A program made the translations under genes and the position numbers. The notes beneath the pieces were generated by a model that saw only the letters and a list, made by a program, of their open reading frames with translations, searched no databases and was not told the origin of the DNA. 64,000 nt of DNA from contig NZ_JAGHKO010000011.1 in NCBI RefSeq assembly GCF_017742245.1, forward strand, positions 753,818 to 817,817. The letters run 5' to 3'. Shown here in pieces: positions 25,559 through 33,871 of this stretch (position 1 is the first letter of the stretch; each line of letters begins with the position of its first letter). This stretch comes from Niastella soli (GTDB lineage: Bacteria; Bacteroidota; Bacteroidia; Chitinophagales; Chitinophagaceae).

Positions 25559-27991
25559 ATGAAAAACACGCCTGGCCGTCTGGCCATCCTGATCATTAGC
25601 CTGTTGTTTGCGTATCCGTCATGGGCGCAATATACCCCTCGTTCACCACATGTGGCAGATTCCAGCCGGAAATTCAACATAAACGATACCACCCGCAAGG
25701 ATACAAGCCGGTTTAGAAGGAACAGCGTTTTGAGAGACCTGTTTGCCGATTCGGCCAAACTCACCACAAGCGATTTTCAATTACAGATTGAAAAAACTTA
25801 CCTGATCCTGAACAATGTCAGGAATAAAAGTGAATTGGGCCTTCCGGTTAAATTGTTAAGATCACGGCTGGCCGATACCGACTCTATGCTGGCGGTATTA
25901 AAAGATAATGTGCTCAACAACAGCGCCGCCCTTAACCTGCGCAATTTGCAGGTGTTCAAGACCCTGTTGATAAATATACAGGCCAGTTGTAGAGAAGACC
26001 GCCAGTTGCTGGATAGTACCGAAGGTAAACTGGTTGACCTGCGTAACAGCATGAAAACCCTGGTAGGGGACACCGTAATGCGGCAAATGTGGCGCGATTC
26101 GGTTTTGCGCGCGCAGTTTCAACCTCAGTTAAAAGGTATGAGGGAATTATTCAGTGGTTCTACTCAAAAATTACGCGGCAGTCTGGCAGCGATCAATTTG
26201 TTGCAAACACATGTTTCTTCCAACTCACTTACTTCTTCCCAATTGCTCGATAAGGTAAATACCTTGTTGAATACCTCTACTGCCCGCATATTTGGAAAGG
26301 AATACAATTACCTGTGGGAAAAAGATACCACCACGCTTTCCAGTACGGCCCGCAACTCAATGGGCAAAGCGTACGATGGCGAGCGTAAGGCATTACATTA
26401 TTATTTTAAGGACAGTGGCCATAAGCGATTGTTCCTGCTGCTAATAGGTTTGTTGTTCTTTATCTGGCTCTATCGCAACATCAGAACACTGAAGCGGATG
26501 AATGCGATGGACAATATCGGTTATCTCGAATTCGAGTACCTGCCGCATAATTATATCGTTGCTGCTTTTATTATGATGTTTGCAGTAGCGCCCCTGTTCG
26601 ATCTGCATGCACCTTCAGTTTATATTGAATCCATGCAATTTTTGATGCTGGTTATACTCACCATTATCTGCTGGAAAAAATGGCCCCGCCGTTTATTCCT
26701 TTACTGGATAGTGATGGTAGTACTGTACATCTGTTTTTCCTTCACCCATCATATGGCTGATCCCGGTTTGGGGCAACGCACCTGGTTAATATTACTGAAT
26801 ATATTATCTGTAGTGTTTGGTATGCTGTTCCTTTCCCAAATACAACAGAACCTGCCCATGCGCGGCTTTTTGAAGTTTGTGATCAATCTGCATAATATCC
26901 TGAACCTGGTGAGTGTGATCTGCAATATGGCTGGCCGGGTTTCCCTGGCCCAGATCCTGGGCAGCGCCGCCATCTTTGCCTTTACGCAGGCCATCGGTTT
27001 GGCTGTATTCAGTAAAATATGCATGGAAGCCATTCTGCAACAGATTGTGGCCAGCCGCTTACGCCGTAATGTACAAACGCGGTTGAATTACCTGCCATTG
27101 CTCTCCGGTTTCCGCCGGCCCATTCTGTTCCTGACTGTGGTGCTGTGGCTGATCGTATTTACTACCAACCTGAATATCTATACATCGGTACTGGATGCCC
27201 TGAGTGTGTTCCTCACCACGCCGCGTACTATTGGCAGTGCGGCCTTTACATTAGGCGGGGTGTTGTTATTTTTCTTTATTATCTGGCTGGCGCACCTGCT
27301 GCAGAAATACGTAGGTTTCTTTTTTGGTGACACTGGTGGTGGGGAAGATGATGAAATGCACAACAAAGGACAACGTTCCCGGTTACTGATAGCACGGCTT
27401 ATTTTATTATGTGTGGGCTACCTGCTGGCAGTAGCAGCCTCTGGTGTGCCGGTTGATAAGATCACTATTGTATTGGGCGCCCTGGGTGTAGGTATTGGTT
27501 TGGGTTTGCAGAATATTGTAAACAACTTTGTGTCTGGTATTATCCTCATCTTCGACCGGCCACTCCAAATTGGCGATGTGGTGGAAATTGGCGATAAACA
27601 GGGCCGCGTACGGGAAATTGGTTTACGGTCGAGCACCCTGATGACCAGCGATGGCGCCGAAGTGATCATTCCCAATGGGGATGTGTTATCGCAACAGATC
27701 ACCAACTGGACGCTAAGCAATACCCAGCAACGAATTCAGTTAAACCTGAGCGTTACAGGCAATAATGATATGGAGGTAGTTACAAACACCGTTAAAAAAG
27801 CCATACTGGCTTCAGGGTTTGTATATGAGAACCGCGAACCGTCGGTGTTGTTCACCAAAGTGCGCGATAATGGTTTTGACCTCACGGTTTATTTCTGGTG
27901 CGTTGACATTAGTAAGGCCGGGGAAGCAAAGAGCGCTATTAATTTGTTATTGTATCAACACCTGAAGGCACAGGGAATACAAATGGCATAA
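25559..27991 (+). CDS. large mechanosensitive ion channel, MscS family (MscK-like)
   Basis: 810 residues from the ATG at 25559 (a TTG three bases earlier is in frame). A signal peptide ends SWAQ. A periplasmic helical, coiled-coil-rich domain fills about 25-285. Some ten membrane helices span about 290-610. The MscS pore and beta domain follow: GLGLQNIVNNFVSGIILIFD (pore-lining TM3), RPLQIGDVVEIGDKQGRV, and EVIIPNGDVLSQQITNW. The C-terminal domain closes with a typical ferredoxin-like part. The role is release of solutes on hypo-osmotic shock. Monocistronic, with a terminator right after it. Confidence 0.95.
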   Translation: MKNTPGRLAILIISLLFAYPSWAQYTPRSPHVADSSRKFNINDTTRKDTSRFRRNSVLRDLFADSAKLTTSDFQLQIEKTYLILNNVRNKSELGLPVKLLRSRLADTDSMLAVLKDNVLNNSAALNLRNLQVFKTLLINIQASCREDRQLLDSTEGKLVDLRNSMKTLVGDTVMRQMWRDSVLRAQFQPQLKGMRELFSGSTQKLRGSLAAINLLQTHVSSNSLTSSQLLDKVNTLLNTSTARIFGKEYNYLWEKDTTTLSSTARNSMGKAYDGERKALHYYFKDSGHKRLFLLLIGLLFFIWLYRNIRTLKRMNAMDNIGYLEFEYLPHNYIVAAFIMMFAVAPLFDLHAPSVYIESMQFLMLVILTIICWKKWPRRLFLYWIVMVVLYICFSFTHHMADPGLGQRTWLILLNILSVVFGMLFLSQIQQNLPMRGFLKFVINLHNILNLVSVICNMAGRVSLAQILGSAAIFAFTQAIGLAVFSKICMEAILQQIVASRLRRNVQTRLNYLPLLSGFRRPILFLTVVLWLIVFTTNLNIYTSVLDALSVFLTTPRTIGSAAFTLGGVLLFFFIIWLAHLLQKYVGFFFGDTGGGEDDEMHNKGQRSRLLIARLILLCVGYLLAVAASGVPVDKITIVLGALGVGIGLGLQNIVNNFVSGIILIFDRPLQIGDVVEIGDKQGRVREIGLRSSTLMTSDGAEVIIPNGDVLSQQITNWTLSNTQQRIQLNLSVTGNNDMEVVTNTVKKAILASGFVYENREPSVLFTKVRDNGFDLTVYFWCVDISKAGEAKSAINLLLYQHLKAQGIQMA

Positions 27992-28010
27992 GATCGCAAT
28001 TATTATAAAT

Positions 28011-28051
28011 AAAAGCATCGTTCTGGTTCTGCCGGAACGATGCTTTTTATT
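28011..28051 (+). terminator. Bidirectional terminator
   Basis: AAAAGCATCGTTC, loop, GAACGATGCTTTTT. It separates the channel gene from the convergent response regulator; A and T runs on both sides allow use in both directions. Confidence 0.93.
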
Positions 28052-28062
28052 TTTATAATGAA

Positions 28063-28419
28063 TTACAGGCTAAGATGTAGCTTAACCATTTCGCGAAGTA
28101 CTTTTATTGAAAATGGTTTTTCGAGCGAATCATTGGCGCCAGCAGCCTTTGCCAGGTTTTTAATATAAGGACTGGCCGACAAGATAATTACAGGAATATG
28201 ACCAGTACTTTGGCCGGATTTTAAGAATCTGCAAATGTCAAGTCCATCCACCCCTGAAATTTGTTTATCCAGAATATACAGGTCTGGGATCTCTGTCTGA
28301 TTTTCCAGTATCGCATTGCCATTGGAATAGGTGACCAAATTATATTCATCGGGATCAAATATCAATTTCAGTGCATCTAGGGTATCAGGATCATCATCCA
28401 CAAGAATTATCCGTTTCAT
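28063..28419 (-). CDS. orphan single-domain response regulator
   Basis: 118 residues from the ATG at 28419. The longer frame to 28524 only exists because it reads through the decayed kinase upstream in another frame. The receiver fold is intact: LVDDDPDTLDAL, phosphoacceptor Asp51 in YILDKQISG, VIILSASP and the Lys in LEKPF. The stop of a histidine-kinase remnant lies 11 bp upstream on the same strand, so the ancestral arrangement was kinase then receiver. The partner is now lost; the protein may be served by another kinase. Confidence 0.9.
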   Translation of the reverse strand: MKRIILVDDDPDTLDALKLIFDPDEYNLVTYSNGNAILENQTEIPDLYILDKQISGVDGLDICRFLKSGQSTGHIPVIILSASPYIKNLAKAAGANDSLEKPFSIKVLREMVKLHLSL

Positions 28420-28429
28420 AAAGAGCATG

Positions 28430-28700
28430 TTAAATACCAGGGAGCGTAAAAGTAAAAATGCTCCCTGCTCGTTCTTTACTTTGGACAGAAATTGTGCCAC
28501 AGTGTCTTTCAACGATTGCTGCACTGATATACAGCCCTAACCCCATACCGGGATGTTCCCATTTGTGTGTGCGAAACCCTGAAAAAGCGTTTAAATACAT
28601 CGCGGATCATGTTATCAGGAATGCCACGGCCATTATCCTTTACGCTCACACTAATGCCGGTTTCCACACCACCAGCCGATGCCCCATGACAATGATGTTT
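28430..28700 (-). pseudogene. remnant of a histidine kinase ATPase domain (5' deleted, frameshifted)
   Basis: Translating the minus strand gives SVSVKDNGRGIPDNMIRDVF then KRFFRV: the G1 box and F box of a HATPase. A single-base frame change around 28565-28575 leads to HKWEHPGMGLGLYISAAIVE and onward to a G2 box and a natural C-terminus ending TFTLPGI, with stop TAA at 28430-28432. No dimerisation domain or upstream part is present; the fragment begins near 28700, where another gene ends. It is therefore a truncated and frameshifted remnant of the receiver's cognate kinase. Confidence 0.85.
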
Positions 28701-28717
28701 CTCTTTTTCATTTTTTT

Positions 28718-28963
28718 TTAAACGGCATATTTCCTTTCAATGGCCTTGCCTACCTTTTCAATTAGTTCCTGAGGCCGGTCTTCATTAATTGTCCATTCGC
28801 CGTTATTATGAGATACATGCCCAAATGAAGCATCATTTAAGACTACATGAAAGGATACAGGAAAACCATCTTTGTTGAATTTATCAGATGGGTTTACCCA
28901 ACCCGTATACTTTTTACCATCTGCTTCAAAAGCAATGTTGAATATCTTGTCTTCTGCGGTCAT
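28718..28963 (-). CDS. small hypothetical protein
   Basis: 81 residues, cytoplasmic. The pattern FNIAFEADGKKYTGWVNPSD then FHVVLNDASFGHVSHNNGEW and a final helix suggests a small beta-sheet with a C-terminal helix. A loosely similar layout (short strands beginning with a substrate-like beta hairpin, about 90 residues) is seen in the hypothetical at 42753-43037, though the identity is too low to claim homology. Function unknown. Confidence 0.7.
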   Translation of the reverse strand: MTAEDKIFNIAFEADGKKYTGWVNPSDKFNKDGFPVSFHVVLNDASFGHVSHNNGEWTINEDRPQELIEKVGKAIERKYAV

Positions 28964-29152
28964 AGCGGAGAGTGTTTAATAGATAGCTGAAATATTTGTA
29001 CCATGCCTGGGCAATTATACCCGCATCCTGGGGAATCAATAATAAAGTACAATCTTCTGTTCTATAATTAATTACCTGCTTGTGCCAATTACGTGTGGGC
29101 ACAACATTTTGTATGGGTTATTAATATTTATAAATGCTAAAACCTAACGAAT

Positions 29153-29722
29153 ATGCCTGCAACAACTAAGTCACGCAACACGAAAAAGAAAACAGGTGTA
29201 ACAGCCACCGCAAAAGGTAATACCCAACTACAGGATTTTTTTATGGAATCCCTGAAAGATATTTACTGGGCCGAAAAGCGGCTTACCAAAGCATTGCCCA
29301 AGCTGCAAAAAGCAGCCACTACGCAGGAATTAAAAGCGGCCATTGAAGAGCACCTGGGCCAAACCCAGGAACATGTTGCCCGTATTGAAGAAGCCTTTGA
29401 AATGATGGGTAAAAAAGCCCAGGCCAAAAAATGCGAAGCCATGGAAGGTTTGGTAAAGGAGGGTGAAAGCATTTTGGAAGAAACTGAAAAAGGGTCCATG
29501 ACACGCGATGCCGGTATCATTGCCGCTGCACAAAAAGTAGAGCATTATGAAATTGCTACCTATGGTACGTTGGTAACACTCGCAAAAACCATGGGGCAGG
29601 ATGATGTGGCCGAGTTGCTGGCGCAAACGCTGGAAGAAGAAAAACAAACTGATGAAACGCTTACCTCCATTGCGGAAGGCGGTATAAACTGGTCGGCTGA
29701 AGAAGAAGAAGAGGAAGAATAA
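29153..29722 (+). CDS. DUF892 ferritin-like protein (YciE family)
   Basis: 189 residues. After a basic N-terminal tail (TTKSRNTKKKTGVTATAKG) comes the DUF892 core: LQDFFMESLKDIYWAEKRLTK, KAAIEEHLGQTQEHVARIEE and GIIAAAQKVEHYEIATYGTL, with the Glu/His residues of a ferritin-like di-metal four-helix bundle. The C-terminus is a run of Glu. YciE-type proteins are induced by stress (osmotic, stationary phase) in several bacteria, with unknown activity. Monocistronic with a strong terminator. Confidence 0.93.
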   Translation: MPATTKSRNTKKKTGVTATAKGNTQLQDFFMESLKDIYWAEKRLTKALPKLQKAATTQELKAAIEEHLGQTQEHVARIEEAFEMMGKKAQAKKCEAMEGLVKEGESILEETEKGSMTRDAGIIAAAQKVEHYEIATYGTLVTLAKTMGQDDVAELLAQTLEEEKQTDETLTSIAEGGINWSAEEEEEEE

Positions 29723-29756
29723 AGATTTTTTTACTGATGAGCATTGTTGGATTGTA

Positions 29757-29786
29757 GAGTCCCGGCGGGAGCGCCGGGACTCTTTT
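29757..29786 (+). terminator. Rho-independent terminator after DUF892
   Basis: GAGTCCCGGCG-GGAG-CGCCGGGACTC followed by TTTT. Confidence 0.9.
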
Positions 29787-29808
29787 GGGTTGTTGTAAAT
29801 CCTTTCAT

Positions 29809-30465
29809 ATGCGACGGTTCATTCATAACAACAGTTTGTCTATCGTTTTCCTGCTGCTCTTTATAGTTAGTCTCCTTGGGCAGACTTTTACCGGCATAAT
29901 AGAATATAATAAAGAGCAGCAGGAGGAAGGTCAGCCTACTGTTACCCTGTCAAAATATCTTACCTCCGGACACTTCCTGGAAGCTACATTTGAAAACTGG
30001 GAAAGTGAGTTTTTGCAAATGGCTTTTTTTGTGGTATTTACCATCTGGCTGTATCAAAAAGGATCATCTGAATCGAAGAGGTTTGAGGAAGGGGAGGAAG
30101 TGGACCGCGAGCCGGACCCCAATCGGAAAGGAGCGCCCTGGCCGGTACGCAAAGGTGGCTGGGTGCTGGTTATCTATAAGCATTCTCTTACTATTGCGTT
30201 GTTATTACTCTTTCTGTTTTCTTTTGTCCTGCATTTGTATGGAAGTTTTAAAGACGAAAATGAACAACTGACACAAAAGGGCCTGCCGTTGTGGTCGTTT
30301 GGTAAATATATAGGCAGTACCCGTTTCTGGTTCGAATCGTTCCAGAACTGGCAAAGTGAGTTTTTATCGGTGTTTGCCATCATTGCGTTGTCCATATATC
30401 TTAGGCAGAAAGGATCTCCGCAGTCGAAACCGGTTGATGCCCCCTGCAGTGAAACGGAGGAGTAG
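29809..30465 (+). CDS. DUF6766-type membrane protein, internally duplicated
   Basis: 218 residues from the ATG at 29809 (the frame also opens at a TTG at 29785, inside the terminator). It consists of two copies of the same unit. Each has a membrane helix (SLSIVFLLLFIVSLLGQTF; SLTIALLLLFLFSFVLHLY), then a loop with SKYLTSGHFLEATFENWESE or GKYIGSTRFWFESFQNWQSE, a second helix, and a closing LYQKGSSESK or LRQKGSPQSK. So there are four membrane helices. The family is of unknown function. Its stop codon abuts the stop of the convergent CinA-like gene with no base between them. Confidence 0.87.
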   Translation: MRRFIHNNSLSIVFLLLFIVSLLGQTFTGIIEYNKEQQEEGQPTVTLSKYLTSGHFLEATFENWESEFLQMAFFVVFTIWLYQKGSSESKRFEEGEEVDREPDPNRKGAPWPVRKGGWVLVIYKHSLTIALLLLFLFSFVLHLYGSFKDENEQLTQKGLPLWSFGKYIGSTRFWFESFQNWQSEFLSVFAIIALSIYLRQKGSPQSKPVDAPCSETEE

Positions 30466-30948
30466 TTACTTTAGAACAGTTGCCAGTTTTTGCAATACAG
30501 CTTGTGTATAATGTAGCTGCGCTTCCGGTGGGTTCTTGTCATTACTACGTAACATTCCCTTCAGTAGTATTTTTTCTTTATATGTAATGGCGAAGTAAGC
30601 AAACTGTTTATTATCCGATTCCGGTACCGGGGTGGCGTAACCGGTAATGCCTATGCCCCAATGCGCGCCAAAGATGCGGCACACCTGTAGCGCCATTTGT
30701 TCGGCCACCGATGGTGAAACACAGTTGACCGCCATGGCATGGATCGGTTCTACCTGTAAATGTTTGAACTTTTGCGCTACATTATAAGCAGTGAGCCCAC
30801 CCTGGTAGAAATCCGTGGCGTCCGGAATATTGGAGAAGGCATACTGTAATAAACCTGCCGTCACACTTTCTGCCACCGCAATCGTTTCTTTTTTACGCTT
30901 TAGGTATTTACCAATTCTAATAAGCTGGTTTTTATCAAACAGTTCCAT
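30466..30948 (-). CDS. CinA-like protein (nicotinamide-nucleotide amidohydrolase domain)
   Basis: 160 residues from the ATG at 30948; the frame extends to 31005 but the family begins with a helix like MELFDKNQLIRIGKYLK. It contains only the C-terminal CinA domain: IAVAESVTAGLLQYAFSNI, FYQGGLTAYNVAQK, NCVSPSVAEQMALQVC and WGIGITGYATPVPE. In PncC this domain deamidates NMN in NAD recycling. The active-site loop here has SVTAG rather than SCTGG, as in a Bacteroidota subgroup whose activity is untested. Confidence 0.88.
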   Translation of the reverse strand: MELFDKNQLIRIGKYLKRKKETIAVAESVTAGLLQYAFSNIPDATDFYQGGLTAYNVAQKFKHLQVEPIHAMAVNCVSPSVAEQMALQVCRIFGAHWGIGITGYATPVPESDNKQFAYFAITYKEKILLKGMLRSNDKNPPEAQLHYTQAVLQKLATVLK

Positions 30949-31072
30949 ATTCAATCGCTCACAAAAACATTGCCTTTGCTTATATGCCGGGTTGTAGACA
31001 TTCATCTACACTCCTGACTGGTAATGAAATTGATGGAATCATGATAATTATTAATCCTTTAAATTATTTTTT

Positions 31073-31378
31073 ATGGCTAAATATTCAAGAGGTGCAGGTA
31101 AAAAAGTTAAAAAGGCCATGCATGAGATGAAAGAAGGTAAATTGAAAAGCGGCCGGAGTGGCAGAAAAGTTAAAAGCCGTAAACAGGCCATTGCCATAGG
31201 GTTGTCTGAAGCCCGGGAAGAAGGCGCCAAAGTGCCTAAAAAGAAATCAGCTACAAAAAAGCGGGCAACGAAAAAAAGCGCCACTAAAAAAAGTGCAGTC
31301 AAAAAAAGAGCTACTACCGCCAAAAAGAAATCTACCAGCAGAAAAAGGACAACCAGGAAGAGATCAACAAGTCATTAA
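31073..31378 (+). CDS. lysine-rich DUF6496-type protein, histone-H1-like tail
   Basis: 101 residues. The N-terminal half YSRGAGKKVKKAMHEMKEGK and SRKQAIAIGLSEAREEG matches DUF6496, a short family abundant in Bacteroidota and Proteobacteria. The C-terminal half is a low-complexity tail with repeated KKSATKK/KKRAT units, like the Lys/Ala/Thr tail of bacterial H1-like proteins. DNA compaction or binding is a fair inference from composition only. It lies between CinA and pyrophosphatase genes. Confidence 0.88.
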   Translation: MAKYSRGAGKKVKKAMHEMKEGKLKSGRSGRKVKSRKQAIAIGLSEAREEGAKVPKKKSATKKRATKKSATKKSAVKKRATTAKKKSTSRKRTTRKRSTSH

Positions 31379-31754
31379 CTAATAGGTTCCTGGCGCTTCG
31401 ATGAGTCGCAGCGCCTGAGGTAGGAAGTCGGAGGTACGAAGTGCGAAATTCTCATGAACAATAAGTTACTGCGTTTAATAAACAATGCCGAAGGAGGAAG
31501 CATGATGTAGGAAATACGAGTTCTTCATACTTCTTACATCCTACTTCTTACTTCATATTCAAACCCGCCAATAGCGAACAAGCTCTTAGAGGTCTTGATC
31601 TTATAAAAGAAATCCTGGCGCAAGCGTCCGCTTGTGCCAAATTGGAAATTGCAACTTGTCAAAGCCCACTGCCGACTGCCGAAAAGACTTGACCTGTGAT
31701 CGCTTAAGCTCACTAATAGTGCGGGACCCGATGGCGAACCTTACAGGTCTTTTT
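31379..31754. other. gene-free region with degenerate heptamer repeats
   Basis: Three short stretches have 7-base periodicity. About 31414-31444: GAGGTAG GAAGTCG GAGGTAC GAAGTGC. About 31488-31520: GAAGGAG GAAGCAT GATGTAG GAAATAC. About 31526-31560: ACTTCTT ACATCCT ACTTCTT ACTTCAT, the complementary orientation. Two TGCCGAC-like units occur near 31668. A GACCTGT (31691-31697)/ACAGGTC (31743-31749) pair before a seven-T run could be a large terminator. No coding frame is convincing. Confidence 0.6.
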
Positions 31755-32237
31755 TTACTCCTTGCCTTTTCTTATCATCTTAAACGCTTTTTCAGCATCA
31801 ACAGTTCCCAGACAGCTGAATACTTTTCCGTCTACTTTATTGTAATTAATAAAAAACTCTTCAATTTGTTTATGGTGTTCTTTACCCAGTTGATCTATTG
31901 TGTCAATGGTTGAATAGGTAATGGAGCCTGCCGGTACACAGAAATACCGGTCATTGCGAATCGCTTTTTTACCTTCCTTTCCCTGTACGGCTTTTAATGC
32001 CCCAATAATCCGGCACGTAAGATGTGCACCAGTAAAACTGGCAAATTCTGACAATACCAATGCATCCAACGGGTCGCCATCTTCACCAAGGGTACCGGGT
32101 ATAAAGCCAAAGTCATAAGGGAACACCATGCCTAGCGGCAACAACCGTTTCAGGATAAAGATCTTTTGTTTTGGGTCATATTTATACTTTGCTTGTGTGG
32201 CCCTTGGTGATTCAATAACAACTTCAATGGTTTGCAT
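31755..32237 (-). CDS. ppa: inorganic pyrophosphatase, family I
   Basis: 160 residues, slightly short for family I but complete. The signature DGDPLDALVL (Asp53, Asp55, Asp58) binds the catalytic metal ions. Other conserved parts are YKYD, LPLGMVFPYDFGFIPGTLGEDG (within one loop) and the Lys/Asp-rich RNDRYF. It hydrolyses PPi to phosphate to drive biosynthesis. Its own promoter has an exact -7 box 12 bp before the ATG. Confidence 0.93.
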   Translation of the reverse strand: MQTIEVVIESPRATQAKYKYDPKQKIFILKRLLPLGMVFPYDFGFIPGTLGEDGDPLDALVLSEFASFTGAHLTCRIIGALKAVQGKEGKKAIRNDRYFCVPAGSITYSTIDTIDQLGKEHHKQIEEFFINYNKVDGKVFSCLGTVDAEKAFKMIRKGKE

Positions 32238-32248
32238 ATACCCTTTTA

Positions 32249-32256
32249 CAAATTTA
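32249..32256 (-). promoter_or_regulatory. pyrophosphatase -7 promoter box (TAAATTTG)
   Basis: Exact TAnnTTTG on the minus strand, 11 bases before the ATG, implying a very short leader. Confidence 0.5.
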
Positions 32257-32323
32257 GTTGCAAAAATCTTTCCGATGCCATGGTGCGTTTTTTGAAGTGA
32301 TAGGTAAATTATAAGCTTGATCT

Positions 32324-33871
32324 ATGATAAAAAGAGATGGTGCGTTGCCAAGTTTATGGCAACAGACGGTAAATCCGCTTGATATTAGCAATACGGCCCC
32401 GGATACAAAATATGATGTGATCATTGTTGGCGCTGGTATTACGGGCATTAGCCTGGCGCATCGGTTACAAAGTGCCGGGTTGCAGTGTCTGGTGCTGGAA
32501 GCACATAGTTGTTGTTTTGGTACAACGGGCGGCACAACTGCCCATCTTAATACCTTGCTGGATACGCCCTATACCACCATCATCAAAAACTTTGGCGAGG
32601 AAAATGCCAAACTCGTAGCGCAAGGTGTAAAGGAAGCGGTGCATAATATTGAAAAGAACATTGAGAAATACCAGATAGCCTGTGGGTTTGAAAGAACGGC
32701 GGCTTACCTGTTTGCACAGGACGACGATCAGCAAAAGGAACTACAAGACATTGTGGAATCCTGCGAAAAAGTGAGCGTGCCGGTGCATTACACCAATACT
32801 ATTCCGGTAAACATTCCTTTTATAAAAGCCATCGAGATCCCTTCTCAGGCAAAGTTCAGTCCGGTTAAATACGTATACGAGCTGGCAAAGGCATTTATCG
32901 ATGCAGGTGGCCAGCTTATAGAGCAAACGGCGGTTGTCACTCATGCCCATCGAACAGATGAGGTGACCAGTGAGGAGATCATAGAAGTGCAAACGGATAC
33001 TGATCTTACCTATGTGACAAATGCATTGGTGTATGCCACCCACATTCCGCCGGGTGTAAATGTGTTGCATTTACGTTGTGCGCCCTACCGGTCATATGCA
33101 ATGGCAGTAAAGCTGCCGCTTGATAACTATCCTGCTGAGTTGTGTTATGATATGGTTGACCCTTATCATTATTACAGAACACAGGTGATAGATGGTGAGC
33201 CCTATTTTATAGCCGGTGGGGAAGATCATAAAACAGGGCATGAAGAAAACACGACAGCTTGTTTTAACCGCCTGGAGGCCCATGTAAGAAAGTATTTCAA
33301 TGTAGAAAGTATTACACATAAATGGAGTTCGCAGTATTATGAACCGGCCGATGGGCTGCCATATATTGGCGAACTGCCAGGCGCCCGGCCAAACGTGTTT
33401 GTGGCCACTGGTTATGGCGGCAATGGCATGGTGTACAGTCAGGTCGCTACTATCCTGCTATCAGACCTTATATTAACAGGCGCCAGCGCTTATAAAGACG
33501 TGTTTGATCCTAACAGGGTAAAACCAGTAGCGGGCTTTGCCAATTTTATAAAGGAGAATGCCGATGTGGTAAAGAACCTGGTGAGTGGGCTGGTAACACG
33601 CGACCAGTTGGAGTCCTTGTCTGATCTGGCGCATGGTGATGGTAAGGTAGTTGTGTTTGATAAACATAAAATAGCGCTCTATAAAGATCCGGAAGGCAAT
33701 CTGCATGTGCTTAACCCCACTTGCACGCATTTAAAATGCGGGGTGACGTGGAATGCGGCTGAACTCTCGTGGGACTGTCCCTGTCATGGCGCGCGGTATT
33801 CCATTGATGGCGATGTATTGAATGGTCCTGCGAATATGGACTTAAAAAAGATTGACTTAAAGGAAGATTAA
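32324..33871 (+). CDS. FAD-dependent oxidoreductase with C-terminal Rieske [2Fe-2S] domain
   Basis: 515 residues. The N-terminal FAD dinucleotide fold is VIIVGAGITGISLAHRLQ (about 30-47), with a DAO-type body and FVATGYGGNGMVYSQVAT near 370. The C-terminal Rieske domain has ligands in CTHLKCGV (Cys467, His469) and WDCPCHGARY (Cys485, His488). DAO-Rieske fusions exist in many bacteria and are usually of unknown substrate; electrons may pass from the flavin to the cluster. The stop TAA shares its last base with the ATG of treZ, so translation is coupled to the trehalose operon. No signal peptide. Confidence 0.93.
   Translation: MIKRDGALPSLWQQTVNPLDISNTAPDTKYDVIIVGAGITGISLAHRLQSAGLQCLVLEAHSCCFGTTGGTTAHLNTLLDTPYTTIIKNFGEENAKLVAQGVKEAVHNIEKNIEKYQIACGFERTAAYLFAQDDDQQKELQDIVESCEKVSVPVHYTNTIPVNIPFIKAIEIPSQAKFSPVKYVYELAKAFIDAGGQLIEQTAVVTHAHRTDEVTSEEIIEVQTDTDLTYVTNALVYATHIPPGVNVLHLRCAPYRSYAMAVKLPLDNYPAELCYDMVDPYHYYRTQVIDGEPYFIAGGEDHKTGHEENTTACFNRLEAHVRKYFNVESITHKWSSQYYEPADGLPYIGELPGARPNVFVATGYGGNGMVYSQVATILLSDLILTGASAYKDVFDPNRVKPVAGFANFIKENADVVKNLVSGLVTRDQLESLSDLAHGDGKVVVFDKHKIALYKDPEGNLHVLNPTCTHLKCGVTWNAAELSWDCPCHGARYSIDGDVLNGPANMDLKKIDLKED

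Noticed and set aside
28420..28524. N-terminal extension of the orphan receiver to 28524
   Set aside because: The extra residues come from reading the decayed kinase DNA in a wrong frame; the receiver fold starts at 28419.
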